64,000 nt of DNA from CBFFRJ01 sp051486985 (GCF_051486985.1 NZ_JAHVDV010000020.1:36514-100513), one strand, 5' to 3'; positions 51,493 to 60,455 are shown, counted from the first letter of the stretch. Numbers and translations are program-made. Notes: a model not told the origin generated them from the letters alone.

Positions 51493-52380
51493 ATGGATTT
51501 ACGCGATCTGAAAACGTTTTTACATCTGGCGGAAAGCCGCCATTTTGGTCGCAGTGCGCGGGCGATGCACGTAAGTCCCTCCACCCTTTCCCGACAGATT
51601 CAGCGCCTTGAAGAAGATCTGGGCCAGCCGCTGTTTGTTCGTGATAACCGAACCGTGACGCTGACAGAAGCAGGGGAAGAACTGCGCACTTTTGCGCAGC
51701 AGACGCTGCTGCAATACCAGCAACTGCGTCACGCCATCGATCAACAAGGCCCGTCGCTGTCAGGGGAATTGCATATCTTCTGTTCGGTAACCGCCGCCTA
51801 CAGCCACTTGCCCCCCATTCTTGACCGCTTCCGCGCGGAGCACCCTTCGGTTGAAATCAAACTCACCACCGGCGATGCTGCCGACGCCATGGAAAAAGTG
51901 GTAACCGGTGAAGCCGACTTAGCGATTGCCGGCAAGCCGGAAACCCTGCCCGGCGCGGTGGCCTTTGCGATCCTTGAGAATCTGGCCGTTGTACTGATCG
52001 CGCCGGCGCTACCCTGCCCGGTACGCAATCAGGTTTCGGTGGAAAAACCTGACTGGTCACAGGTGCCGTTTATCATGGCGGACCAGGGGCCTGTACGTCG
52101 CCGCATTGAGCTCTGGTTCCGTCGACAAAAAATCAGTAACCCCTCTATCTATGCCACTGTGGGCGGGCATGAGGCGATGGTGTCAATGGTCGCGCTCGGT
52201 TGTGGCGTCGCGCTACTACCAGAAGTGGTACTGGAAAACAGTCCGGAACCCGTGCGTAATCGTGTGATGATTCTGGAACGCAACGATGCGGAAACGCCGT
52301 TTGAGCTTGGCGTCTGCGTGCAGAAAAAACGGCTGCATGAACCGCTGATTGATGCGTTCTGGAAAATTGTTCAGGGTTGA
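51493..52380 (+). CDS. ilvY: IlvY, LysR-family activator of ilvC
   Basis: A 295-residue LysR regulator. The winged helix-turn-helix is at residues 3-60 (LKTFLHLAESRHFGRSARAMHVSPSTLSRQIQRLEEDLG), and the effector domain (GELHIFCSVTAAYSHLPPIL onward) is conserved. It activates ilvC and represses itself. Followed by a putative immunity gene 12 bases downstream on the same strand, which would be co-expressed. Confidence 0.96.
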   Translation: MDLRDLKTFLHLAESRHFGRSARAMHVSPSTLSRQIQRLEEDLGQPLFVRDNRTVTLTEAGEELRTFAQQTLLQYQQLRHAIDQQGPSLSGELHIFCSVTAAYSHLPPILDRFRAEHPSVEIKLTTGDAADAMEKVVTGEADLAIAGKPETLPGAVAFAILENLAVVLIAPALPCPVRNQVSVEKPDWSQVPFIMADQGPVRRRIELWFRRQKISNPSIYATVGGHEAMVSMVALGCGVALLPEVVLENSPEPVRNRVMILERNDAETPFELGVCVQKKRLHEPLIDAFWKIVQG

Positions 52381-52392
52381 TAAGGAGAGACT

Positions 52393-52779
52393 ATGCGTAC
52401 CAGAACCGCTCTGCTCATTGTGCTGATGGCAATGTGCGTTGGTGTCCAGGCAAAACCTAAGGGCGTGACCGTCCAGGATGTGAAACATCTCGCCTTAAAG
52501 CAGTGCCTGCTACAAAACTATCGCGATCTCACCCCTGCAGATACCTTTTCTGCCCCCGCTCATGATGCCTCATTTCTGGTAGAAAGTTATGCGCTGGGCA
52601 ATGCGGGCATTTGGGATGCGTTCCGGGCATTTGTTGCCAGAGAGACCAAAGATTTCGATAAACTGACGCTGTCGCTAAAAGACGAGAGTGGTAAAGCAAA
52701 CAATGTGCTGGCGCAGTGCATGACGTTTTATGAGTCGAAAGCACTGGATAAATATGTGCGTGAGACGGTCATGAAATAA
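52393..52779 (+). CDS. Putative periplasmic immunity-like protein (Rap1a/Tai family)
   Basis: A 128-residue protein with a Sec signal peptide (MRTRTALLIVLMAMCVGVQA, cleavage before KPK). The mature helical domain has two cysteines, Cys38 (LKQCLLQNY) and Cys109 (LAQCMTFYES), which could form a disulfide. The layout resembles the Rap1a/Tai4 immunity proteins of type VI secretion amidases. The family call is from overall pattern, not motif identity. AAGGAGA precedes the ATG. It follows ilvY closely. No amidase effector or T6SS gene is nearby, so it is an orphan here. Confidence 0.55.
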   Translation: MRTRTALLIVLMAMCVGVQAKPKGVTVQDVKHLALKQCLLQNYRDLTPADTFSAPAHDASFLVESYALGNAGIWDAFRAFVARETKDFDKLTLSLKDESGKANNVLAQCMTFYESKALDKYVRETVMK

Positions 52780-52785
52780 AGGCGC

Positions 52786-52840
52786 AGGGAGCATAGCACA
52801 CACAGAGCCGTGCTCCCTTGCGGGCAGCTTGTTCTGCCCG
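52786..52840. terminator. Two hairpins between convergent genes
   Basis: Stem one is AGGGAGCA/TGCTCCCT (52786-52793 and 52811-52818); stem two is CGGGCAG/CTGCCCG (52821-52827 and 52834-52840). They fill the 63-base gap and probably terminate from both sides. Confidence 0.6.
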
Positions 52841-52842
52841 GC

Positions 52843-53682
52843 CTACTTTGGCTGGCCAGCCATAATCTTAATATTATTATTAAGCCACAGAGATTGCGGC
52901 CAGGCCGTTAAATGTGCTTTAGCATATTCAAGCGGGCTTAACGTTGTTTTTTCAAGTCCCACCACCACAGCGCGTACAGGCGGCAGGCTGAAATCAATGC
53001 CCGCATCTGACAGCAGTTCCAGCATTGCTTCACCGTTCTCTTTAACCGCAGCCTGATGATAGACCCCTTTTTCAAGGCCTTTTAATTCAGGGTACATCGC
53101 CTCCAGGCTGGCACCCCGTTGCAGCAACAGCGTCACGGCTTCCACGGCATTTTTCAGTATTCCCCAACATAGCGCAGAGGCAATGTGTGTCTGACTGATG
53201 CCACTGGAGAGCAGGAAATCAAGCGCGTCAGTATTGTTGTTACAGGCCGCGATATTCAATAAATCATACTTATCACGCGAGGTTTGATTGATATCGCACC
53301 CCTGACTCAACAGGTATTGTGCGAAGTCTCGATCCCATGCATAGCAAATCAGCTGATTGAGTGCATGTCGATTTTGGCAGCCCTTTTTATTGATGTCAGA
53401 CCCTTTCTCAATCAGGTATCTGGCCATCGCTAATTTGCCTTCGGCAATGCAGGTTAACATTGCGTTATTACCTAAAAAGTTTCCCGCTTCGATATCCGCG
53501 CCTGCGGCTAAGAGAAGATCAACCGCTTCTCTGTTTTCATGTAAGGATGCCGCGTGAAGGGGCGTACCCTCTTGTTGGGTCCGCTTGTTAAGTTGCGCCA
53601 AAGACGCGTCTGCCAGTCTCTCTTTAATCAACGTTAAATCATTAATAACGCAGGCATACAGTAATGACTTATCGGCTTTCAT
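52843..53682 (-). CDS. Ankyrin-repeat protein
   Basis: A 279-residue protein made of about six to seven ankyrin repeats. Clear ones are TPLHAASLHENREAVDLLLAAGADIE and ARYLIEKGSDINKKG, and further units read AQYLLSQGCDINQTS, ALDFLLSSG and AVTLLLQRGASLEA. No signal peptide or catalytic domain is visible, so it is presumably a cytoplasmic binding protein. AGGAGC precedes the ATG. It lies between the immunity-like gene (convergent) and ilvA (same strand, separated by a terminator). The partner is unknown. Absent from this position in E. coli K-12. Confidence 0.85.
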   Translation of the reverse strand: MKADKSLLYACVINDLTLIKERLADASLAQLNKRTQQEGTPLHAASLHENREAVDLLLAAGADIEAGNFLGNNAMLTCIAEGKLAMARYLIEKGSDINKKGCQNRHALNQLICYAWDRDFAQYLLSQGCDINQTSRDKYDLLNIAACNNNTDALDFLLSSGISQTHIASALCWGILKNAVEAVTLLLQRGASLEAMYPELKGLEKGVYHQAAVKENGEAMLELLSDAGIDFSLPPVRAVVVGLEKTTLSPLEYAKAHLTAWPQSLWLNNNIKIMAGQPK

Positions 53683-53793
53683 GTCACTGCTCCTGTTGAA
53701 AAATAGATATCCATTAAATCAGCCTGTTTTATCGTCGTAAGCGCTATTGAAAGTTGAAACAGCAGCGCAACCGCCTGGCGCGTCATCAATAAA

Positions 53794-53817
53794 CAAGGCA
53801 CGATAAATCGTGCCTTG
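53794..53817 (-). terminator. Rho-independent terminator of the ilv operon
   Basis: A perfect 10-bp stem, CAAGGCACGA and TCGTGCCTTG, with a 4-base loop lies about 20 bases after the ilvA stop and is followed by TTTATTG on the minus strand. Confidence 0.85.
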
Positions 53818-53835
53818 TTGCGCAATGAAAACAGC

Positions 53836-55380
53836 TTAGCCTGCGAGGAAGAAGCGGAAAGCGGGATTGTGCGTCTCATCATGACAGTCATAACCCAGCT
53901 CATTGAGTCGGGTTTCGAAATCCGGCTCATGTTCGCCCAGTTCAAATGCTGCCAGTACGCGACCATAATCGGTGCCATGACTGCGGTAGTGAAATAACGA
54001 GATGTTCCAGTGCGTACCGAGCGTATGCAGGAATTTCAGCAGTGCGCCCGGCGACTCGGGAAATTCAAAGCTGAACAGCCGCTCTTTTAAGGGTTTCGAT
54101 GGTCGCCCGCCAACCATATAGCGCACATGGAGTTTCGCCATTTCGTCATCAGACAGATCCACCACGCTATAACCACCTTCGTTCAGCAGTTGCAGGATCT
54201 CTTTGCGCTCTTCCAGCCCCCGGCTCAGACGCACCCCAACAAAAATGCAGGCATCTTTTGCATCCGCAAAGCGGTAGTTGAATTCAGTAACCGAACGTCC
54301 CCCCAGCAGCTGGCAGAATTTCAGGAAGCTGCCTTTCTCTTCGGGAATGGTGACCGCCAGCAGGGCTTCACGTTGTTCACCCAGTTCGCAACGCTCTGAC
54401 ACGTAACGCAGGCCGTGGAAGTTTACGTTGGCACCGGAGAGTACATGCGCAAGACGTTCTCCGCGAATGTTATGCTGCGCTACGTACTTTTTCATCCCTG
54501 CCAGCGCCAGAGCGCCAGAGGGTTCAGCTACTGCACGCACGTCCTCAAACAGGTCTTTCATGGCCGCACAAATCGCATCGCTGTCGACCGTAATAATGTC
54601 GTCAAGATACTCCCGAAGCACACGAAACGTTTCATCGCCAATCCGCTTAACCGCCACACCTTCAGCAAACAGCCCAACCCGCGGAAGATCGACCGGCTGA
54701 CCGGCCTCCAGCGCCGCTTTAAGGCAGGCTGAATCTTCGGCTTCGACGGCAATCACTTTGATTTGCGGCATTAACTGTTTGATGAGCACGGCGACACCTG
54801 CCGCCAGGCCACCGCCGCCAACCGGCACAAAAACCCGGTCAATGTGGGCATCCTGCTGGAGAAGTTCCAGCGCCAGTGTGCCCTGCCCGGCAATCACCAT
54901 CGGATGATCAAATGGCGGCACCCAGGTAAAACCCTGTTGTGCAGAAAGCTCCAGCGCTTTGGCTTTGGCTTCATCAAAATTGGCACCATGCAGTAGCACT
55001 TCACCGCCGAAACCTCGCACCGCATCGACTTTGATGTCTGCGGTTGCCGTCGGCATCACAATCAGGGCCTTAACGCCAAGCCGGGCGGAAGAGTAGGCCA
55101 CGCCCTGGGCGTGGTTGCCTGCCGACGCCGTGATCACGCCGCGTGCTTTCTGCTCTGCCGTTAAGCCGGCCATCATCGCGTAAGCACCACGCAGCTTAAA
55201 GCTGTGTACTGGCTGCCTGTCTTCACGCTTGACCAGAATGACGTTATCGAGGCGAGAAGAGAGTTTTTCCATTTTCTGTAACGGCGTGACCTGTACGGCT
55301 TCGTAAACCGGAGCACGTAACACGGCACGCAGATACTCCGCCCCCTCGGGGGCGGCGGAAAGGGGTTGCGACTCGGCCAT
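53836..55380 (-). CDS. ilvA: IlvA, biosynthetic threonine deaminase
   Basis: A 514-residue PLP enzyme. The PLP Lys is in HSFKLRGAY near residue 62, the substrate loop is SAGNHAQG and the phosphate-binding loop is VPVGGGGLAAG. Two C-terminal ACT-like regulatory domains bind isoleucine (inhibitor) and valine. It makes 2-oxobutanoate from threonine, the first committed step to isoleucine. ATG codons at 55383 and 55380 are adjacent. The second has better spacing from GGGGG and matches E. coli MADSQ. Overlaps or abuts the ilvD stop. Confidence 0.97.
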   Translation of the reverse strand: MAESQPLSAAPEGAEYLRAVLRAPVYEAVQVTPLQKMEKLSSRLDNVILVKREDRQPVHSFKLRGAYAMMAGLTAEQKARGVITASAGNHAQGVAYSSARLGVKALIVMPTATADIKVDAVRGFGGEVLLHGANFDEAKAKALELSAQQGFTWVPPFDHPMVIAGQGTLALELLQQDAHIDRVFVPVGGGGLAAGVAVLIKQLMPQIKVIAVEAEDSACLKAALEAGQPVDLPRVGLFAEGVAVKRIGDETFRVLREYLDDIITVDSDAICAAMKDLFEDVRAVAEPSGALALAGMKKYVAQHNIRGERLAHVLSGANVNFHGLRYVSERCELGEQREALLAVTIPEEKGSFLKFCQLLGGRSVTEFNYRFADAKDACIFVGVRLSRGLEERKEILQLLNEGGYSVVDLSDDEMAKLHVRYMVGGRPSKPLKERLFSFEFPESPGALLKFLHTLGTHWNISLFHYRSHGTDYGRVLAAFELGEHEPDFETRLNELGYDCHDETHNPAFRFFLAG

Positions 55381-55382
55381 CA

Positions 55383-57233
55383 TCAGCCCCCAAGTTTGGA
55401 TTTATCGCGTACAGCGCCTTTATCTGCGCTGGTGGCGAGGCTGGCATAAGCACGCAGCGCGAAGGAAACCTCACGTTCGCGAGACGCCGGAGTCCACGCC
55501 TGCGCACCTCGCGCTTCCTGAGCTTCACGACGTGCCGCAATTTCGGCATCGCTCAGTTGCAACTGAATGCCACGGTTCGGGATGTCGATGGCAATCATGT
55601 CGCCATCTTCAATAATTGCAATGTTCCCGCCACTGGCGGCTTCCGGAGAGACGTGACCAATAGAGAGGCCAGACGTACCGCCGGAGAAACGACCATCGGT
55701 TATCAGCGCACAGGCTTTACCGAGGCCCATCGATTTCAGGAAGGTAGTGGGGTAGAGCATCTCCTGCATGCCCGGCCCGCCTTTCGGCCCTTCGTAGCGG
55801 ATAACCACCACATCACCCGCCACCACTTTCCCACCAAGGATCGCTTCCACCGCGTCATCCTGGCTCTCATACACTTTTGCCGGACCGGTAAATTTCAGGA
55901 TACTGTCATCCACGCCGGCGGTTTTAACAATGCAGCCATTCTCAGCGAAATTACCGTACAGCACGGCAAGGCCGCCATCTTTGCTATAGGCATGCTCCAG
56001 AGAACGGATGCACCCTTCGGCACGGTCGTCATCCAGCGTGTCCCAGCGGCAATCCTGCGAAAACGCCTGCGTGGTACGAATACCGGCAGGACCCGCGCGG
56101 AACATATTTTTCACCGCTTCGTCCTGGGTCAGCATCACATCGTACTGTTCCAGCGCCTGCGGCAGGGTCAGGCCCAGTACGTTTTTCACATCCCGGTTGA
56201 GCAGCCCGGCACGATCCAGCTCCCCGAGGATGCCCAGCACACCACCCGCACGGTGCACATCTTCCATATGGTATTTCTGCGTACTCGGCGCGACTTTACA
56301 CAACTGCGGTACTTTGCGGGACAGTTTATCAATATCACTCATGGTGAAGTCGATTTCCGCCTCCTGCGCGGCCGCCAGCAGGTGCAGAACGGTGTTGGTG
56401 GAGCCGCCCATGGCGATATCCAGCGTCATGGCGTTTTCGAATGCGGATTTGTTAGCGATATTGCGTGGCAGCGCGCTGGCATCATCCTGCTCGTAGTAAC
56501 GTTTGGTGAGCTCAACGATGCGTTTGCCCGCGTTGAGGAACAGTTGCTTACGGTCAGCGTGCGTTGCCAGCAGTGAGCCGTTACCTGGCTGAGAAAGACC
56601 CAGTGCTTCGGTCAGGCAGTTCATGGAGTTCGCGGTAAACATACCGGAGCAGGAGCCGCAGGTCGGGCAGGCGGAACGTTCAATCTGGTCACTCTGAGAG
56701 TCAGAGACTTTCGGGTCAGCCCCCTGAATCATCGCATCAACGAGATCAAGCTTGATGATTTTGTCAGACAGTTTGGTTTTGCCGGCTTCCATTGGGCCGC
56801 CGGAAACAAAGATCACCGGAATGTTCAGGCGCAAAGAGGCCATCAACATCCCTGGGGTGATTTTGTCGCAGTTGGAGATGCAGACCATCGCATCGGCGCA
56901 GTGGGCATTGACCATGTATTCAACGGAATCGGCGATAAGCTCGCGCGACGGCAGTGAATAGAGCATGCCCCCGTGCCCCATAGCGATCCCGTCATCAACG
57001 GCGATGGTATTGAACTCTTTTGCCACGCCGCCGGAGGCTTCGATTTGCTCAGCAACCAGCTTACCGAGATCGCGCAGGTGCACGTGACCCGGCACGAACT
57101 GGGTAAACGAGTTCACGACAGCAATGATCGGCTTACCGAAATCAGCGTCTGTCATTCCGGTAGCGCGCCACAGCGCGCGGGCACCCGCCATATTGCGGCC
57201 ATGAGTGGTGGTGGCGGAACGGTACTTAGGCAT
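55383..57233 (-). CDS. ilvD: IlvD, dihydroxyacid dehydratase
   Basis: A 616-residue Fe-S dehydratase. Cluster cysteines lie in ISNCDKITPGM and SACPTCGSCSGMFTANSMNC, and the C-terminal GRFSGGTSGLSIGHVSPEA is conserved. It converts dihydroxy-isovalerate and dihydroxy-methylvalerate to the 2-keto acids. The Fe-S cluster makes it oxygen sensitive. It lies in ilvGMEDA, 63 bases after ilvE. Confidence 0.97.
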   Translation of the reverse strand: MPKYRSATTTHGRNMAGARALWRATGMTDADFGKPIIAVVNSFTQFVPGHVHLRDLGKLVAEQIEASGGVAKEFNTIAVDDGIAMGHGGMLYSLPSRELIADSVEYMVNAHCADAMVCISNCDKITPGMLMASLRLNIPVIFVSGGPMEAGKTKLSDKIIKLDLVDAMIQGADPKVSDSQSDQIERSACPTCGSCSGMFTANSMNCLTEALGLSQPGNGSLLATHADRKQLFLNAGKRIVELTKRYYEQDDASALPRNIANKSAFENAMTLDIAMGGSTNTVLHLLAAAQEAEIDFTMSDIDKLSRKVPQLCKVAPSTQKYHMEDVHRAGGVLGILGELDRAGLLNRDVKNVLGLTLPQALEQYDVMLTQDEAVKNMFRAGPAGIRTTQAFSQDCRWDTLDDDRAEGCIRSLEHAYSKDGGLAVLYGNFAENGCIVKTAGVDDSILKFTGPAKVYESQDDAVEAILGGKVVAGDVVVIRYEGPKGGPGMQEMLYPTTFLKSMGLGKACALITDGRFSGGTSGLSIGHVSPEAASGGNIAIIEDGDMIAIDIPNRGIQLQLSDAEIAARREAQEARGAQAWTPASREREVSFALRAYASLATSADKGAVRDKSKLGG

Positions 57234-57296
57234 GCTCTGTTTACTCCCGTCTGTCTTTCCCCTGTAACGTCGTTCATTGGGGGAAATATGAATTTT

Positions 57297-58223
57297 TTAT
57301 TGGTTTACTGAATCCAACCAGCCCCATTTATCTTCGGTTTCACCGGTAAAGAGGCCAAAGAATGCTTGCTGAATACGTTTGGTGACCGGGCCGCAGCGGC
57401 CTTCGCCCACCTGAATACCATCAACGCTGCGAACCGGCGTAATTTCTGCCGCAGTACCAGACATGAACACTTCATCAGCCAGATAGAGGGATTCGCGGGA
57501 CAGCGTTTGTTCGCGCACTTCAAGGCCCAGATCCTGCGCCAGCTTGATGATGGCATCGCGGGTAATTCCCGGCAGAGCGGAAGAGGTGAACGGCGGCGTA
57601 AAGAGCACGCCATCTTTCACTTCGAACAGGTTTTCACCAGCTCCTTCAGAAATATAGCCGTTCACATCCAGCGCGATCCCTTCCTGATAGCCGTGGCGAC
57701 GTGCTTCGCTGCCAACCAGCAGAGAGGAGAGATAGTTACCGCCCGCTTTTGCCGCAGTCGGGATAGTGTTTGGCGCAACGCGGTTCCAGGAAGAAACCAT
57801 TGCATCGATCCCCTGATCCAGCGCTTCTGCACCAAGGTATGCTCCCCACGGGAAGGCCGCGATGATTACATCGGTGGTATAACCTTCTGGCGGGTTAACA
57901 CCCATGCCCACATCGCCGACAAAGACCAGCGGACGAATATAGGCGCTGGTCAGATTATTTTTACGGATAACCTGGCGGCAGGCTTCCATCAGTTCATCAA
58001 CGCTCTGAGAAACCGGGAAACGGTAGATTTTGGCGGAATCACGCAGACGCTGCATATGTTCACGATGACGGAACACCACTGGCCCTTTGTGCGAGTCGTA
58101 GCAACGGATGCCTTCAAACACGGAAGTACCGTAGTGCAGGGCGTGGGACATCACGTGTACCTTTGCTTCTCCCCACGGAACCATCTCGCCATTGAACCAA
58201 ATGTAATCAGCTTTCTTCGTCAT
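57297..58223 (-). CDS. ilvE: IlvE, branched-chain amino-acid aminotransferase
   Basis: A 308-residue fold-type IV PLP enzyme. The PLP Lys is in PTAAKAGGNYLSSLL near residue 160, and GVFEGIRCYDS-like (SVFEGIRCYDSHKGP) and DVNGYISEGAGENLF motifs are present. It catalyses the last step for valine, leucine and isoleucine. Start MTKKADYIWFNGEM at 58223 is by homology; 21 in-frame codons upstream overlap ilvM. One residue shorter than the E. coli protein (MTTKK). Confidence 0.97.
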   Translation of the reverse strand: MTKKADYIWFNGEMVPWGEAKVHVMSHALHYGTSVFEGIRCYDSHKGPVVFRHREHMQRLRDSAKIYRFPVSQSVDELMEACRQVIRKNNLTSAYIRPLVFVGDVGMGVNPPEGYTTDVIIAAFPWGAYLGAEALDQGIDAMVSSWNRVAPNTIPTAAKAGGNYLSSLLVGSEARRHGYQEGIALDVNGYISEGAGENLFEVKDGVLFTPPFTSSALPGITRDAIIKLAQDLGLEVREQTLSRESLYLADEVFMSGTAAEITPVRSVDGIQVGEGRCGPVTKRIQQAFFGLFTGETEDKWGWLDSVNQ

Positions 58224-58239
58224 TTTCTTTCCTTTGCGC

Positions 58240-58503
58240 TCAGGCGCGGATCTGTTGTGATGAGGTTGTACTTTGCTGGATATCAACCCGGGCGACGTCG
58301 ATCAGTTTACTTAGCTGGCTAAACAGTAAGTCGACGGGGCGAGGGCTGGCAACGGTCAATTCAATATTTATGCTCTGAGCGTCGGTGGTGGTTTCCATGT
58401 TCATCGCACAAACCTGAAAGCCACGATGGCGCACCACACGTAAAACACGTTCTAACGTTTCCGGGTTCAAACGCGCCTGCACGGCGACCTGATGTTGCAT
58501 CAT
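58240..58503 (-). CDS. ilvM: IlvM, acetolactate synthase II small subunit
   Basis: An 87-residue ACT-domain regulatory subunit (NPETLERVLRVVRHRGFQVCAMNM). It partners IlvG; isozyme II is valine-resistant. Coupled to ilvG by a 4-base overlap (ATGA) and followed by ilvE after 16 bases. Confidence 0.95.
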   Translation of the reverse strand: MMQHQVAVQARLNPETLERVLRVVRHRGFQVCAMNMETTTDAQSINIELTVASPRPVDLLFSQLSKLIDVARVDIQQSTTSSQQIRA

Positions 58504-60146
58504 GATAATTTCTCCAGCATTTCTGCATTACTGGCACCGGGCGGTACCAACGGCCAGACATTCTCAAGCTCGTCGATTGAGACATGAAGCAGGTAAGGCC
58601 CCTCGCAGGACAACATGGTGTCGAGTGCCGCTTCAACCTGGTCTTTACGGGTGATGTGCTGGCCGGGAATGCCGAAGGCGCTGGCCAGAACGAGGAAATC
58701 GGGGTTATCGGTAAGGGTAGTTTCGCTGTAACGTTCGTTGAAAAATAACTGCTGCCACTGACGAACCATCCCTAAACGCTGATTGTCCAGTAACACGATT
58801 TTCAGCGGCAACTGCTTGCGTTTTACGGTGCCCAGCTCCTGCACATTCATCATGAAAGAGCCGTCACCGGAGATACAGATTACCGTATCGTCCGGGCGTG
58901 CCACCTGAGCACCCACGGCGGCGGGAAGGCCGAAGCCCATCGTGCCTAAGCCACTGGAGGTGATGAAATTCTCCGGGCGCGTGTAGGTCATGTGCTGCGC
59001 CGACCACATCTGATGCTGACCCACATCGGTGGTCACCACGCTGTCAGCCGGTTTGCGATCGGACAACTGTTTCAGTAACAGCGGCGCATAAATAGCCTCA
59101 CCCGGATGGTCATAGCGCCAGGCGAATTCAGTGCGCATATCGGCATTGAACTGTCGCCATTCGCTGATGGTGAGCGTTTGCTGCAATGCAGGCAGCAGCG
59201 CATTCAGATCGCCCTGTAAACTGACGTGCGCCTGGCGTAACTTGTTCATTTCCGCCGGATCGATATCCATATGGATAACTTTCGCATGCGGGGCGAAAGT
59301 GTTCAGTTTGCCAGTAACGCGATCGTCAAAACGCGCGCCGACGGCAATCAGCAGATCGCACTCCTGAACCGCCAGGTTTGCCGCTTTGGTGCCATGCATT
59401 CCCAGCATCCCCAGATACCAGGGATAGCTGTCTTCTACTGAACCGAGGCCTTTCAGCGTGCAGGTAACTGGCATTTGTGTGACCGCCAGGAAATCGCGCA
59501 ATGGCGCAACTGCCTGCGCCATGCCCACGCCGCCGCCAACGTACAGCATCGGCTTTTTGGCCTCAGCCAACATCCTTTGCGCCAGCTGCATTTCCGCATA
59601 CGGGAAAGAGAAGTCATCTTCAACAGTGGAAAAATGCGGCTCCAGATCGCCGGTCTCTAACTGGATATCTTTCGGAATATCAACCAGAACGGGGCCAGGA
59701 CGGCCTGAGTTTGCCACCTGGAAAGCTTGCGCCATAATACGCGGCAGCTCTTCCAGCGACTGCACCAGGAAACTGTGTTTGGTGCAGGCCAGCGACAAAC
59801 CGAGAACGTCCACTTCCTGAAAGGCGTCCGTTCCAATGAAGGGTGCGGAAACCTGACCTGTGATAGCAACAACCGGAACGGAATCCAACAGCGCATCTGC
59901 CAGACCAGTTATCAGGTTGGTCGCACCTGGACCGGACGTGGCGATACATACCCCAGTTTTCCCTGTAGAACGCGCATAGCCGATGGCCGCCATTGCCGCC
60001 CCCTGTTCATGCCGGCACAACAGGTGTTCCACGCCGCCGTCATACAATGCATCGTAAACCGGCATAATTGCGCCACCCGGATACCCGAAAACCGTATCGA
60101 CCTGTTGTGCCCGCAACGCATGTACTACCCACTGTGCGCCATTCAT
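58500..60146 (-). CDS. ilvG: IlvG, acetolactate synthase II large subunit (intact)
   Basis: A 548-residue ThDP enzyme. The catalytic Glu is in LLCRHEQGAAMAA near residue 47, and the ThDP/Mg2+ motif is ISGDGSFMMNVQEL (GDG...NN-like). It condenses pyruvate with pyruvate or 2-oxobutanoate. The frame is continuous, unlike E. coli K-12, where a frameshift inactivates ilvG. Start ATG 60146 (MNGAQWVVHALRAQ) has GGGGAAG upstream. Expression is controlled by attenuation at ilvL. Confidence 0.97.
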   Translation of the reverse strand: MNGAQWVVHALRAQQVDTVFGYPGGAIMPVYDALYDGGVEHLLCRHEQGAAMAAIGYARSTGKTGVCIATSGPGATNLITGLADALLDSVPVVAITGQVSAPFIGTDAFQEVDVLGLSLACTKHSFLVQSLEELPRIMAQAFQVANSGRPGPVLVDIPKDIQLETGDLEPHFSTVEDDFSFPYAEMQLAQRMLAEAKKPMLYVGGGVGMAQAVAPLRDFLAVTQMPVTCTLKGLGSVEDSYPWYLGMLGMHGTKAANLAVQECDLLIAVGARFDDRVTGKLNTFAPHAKVIHMDIDPAEMNKLRQAHVSLQGDLNALLPALQQTLTISEWRQFNADMRTEFAWRYDHPGEAIYAPLLLKQLSDRKPADSVVTTDVGQHQMWSAQHMTYTRPENFITSSGLGTMGFGLPAAVGAQVARPDDTVICISGDGSFMMNVQELGTVKRKQLPLKIVLLDNQRLGMVRQWQQLFFNERYSETTLTDNPDFLVLASAFGIPGQHITRKDQVEAALDTMLSCEGPYLLHVSIDELENVWPLVPPGASNAEMLEKLS

Positions 60147-60148
60147 AG

Positions 60149-60199
60149 TCACTTCCCCGCCGTAAATCGGGAGAAACAGAATTTTGTGCTAGTACTCAT
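60149..60199 (-). CDS. ilvX: IlvX, small peptide upstream of ilvG
   Basis: A 16-residue ORF, MSTSTKFCFSRFTAGK, with a strong GAGGAGCAGAGG ribosome binding site region directly before the ATG. It matches the E. coli IlvX peptide (MNNSTKFCFSRFRTGN) in length and centre. It ends two bases before the ilvG start and lies past the attenuator, so it is likely translated and may couple into ilvG. Function unknown. Confidence 0.75.
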   Translation of the reverse strand: MSTSTKFCFSRFTAGK

Positions 60200-60229
60200 C
60201 CTCTGCTCCTCGCTTATGTTTTTAGGTCA

Positions 60230-60262
60230 TAAAAAAACCCCCGGACCTTTCGGTGCGGGGGT
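60230..60262 (-). terminator. Attenuator terminator of the ilv operon
   Basis: A GC-rich stem, ACCCCCGCACC paired to GGTCCGGGGGT with loop GAAA (60237-60262), is followed by seven T on the minus strand. It lies between ilvL and ilvX and is the classical attenuator that terminates when branched-chain aminoacyl-tRNAs are plentiful. Confidence 0.93.
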
Positions 60263-60285
60263 CTTAGTTCGTTAAGGCTTGATTC

Positions 60286-60384
60286 TTAAGCCTTTCCTCG
60301 TCCAAGTGCAGCCCCGCACGGTGGGATAATAATCACCACCACGCTAATCACGACCAGGCTAATCACTCGTAGAAGGGCTGTCAT
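60286..60384 (-). CDS. ilvL: IlvL, ilv operon leader peptide
   Basis: A 32-residue peptide, MTALLRVISLVVISVVVIII followed by PPCGAALGRGKA, rich in Leu, Val and Ile codons. It is identical in sequence to the E. coli leader as I recall it. Ribosome stalling at these codons when charged tRNA is scarce prevents the attenuator forming. Confidence 0.96.
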   Translation of the reverse strand: MTALLRVISLVVISVVVIIIPPCGAALGRGKA

Positions 60385-60426
60385 TTTCTGTACTTTCTGT
60401 CTTCAGGTTCGAAGGAATACCTAAAG

Positions 60427-60455
60427 AGTTATCACAGATATGAGAGGTGGCACAA
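60427..60455 (-). promoter_or_regulatory. Probable ilvG promoter (P2-like)
   Basis: TTGTGC (minus strand, 60455-60450) and ATAACT (60432-60427) are 17 bases apart, about 40-45 bases before the ilvL ATG. The surrounding sequence is close to E. coli ilvGp2. The rest of the gap up to yifB (60456-60725) shows no gene; it must also hold the yifB promoter and any IHF site. Confidence 0.65.

Noticed and set aside
55557..56576. A 339-codon frame opposite ilvD (and similarly 57366-58322 opposite ilvE)
   Set aside because: Same explanation: antisense frames over conserved enzymes, with low-complexity His/Arg-rich translations.
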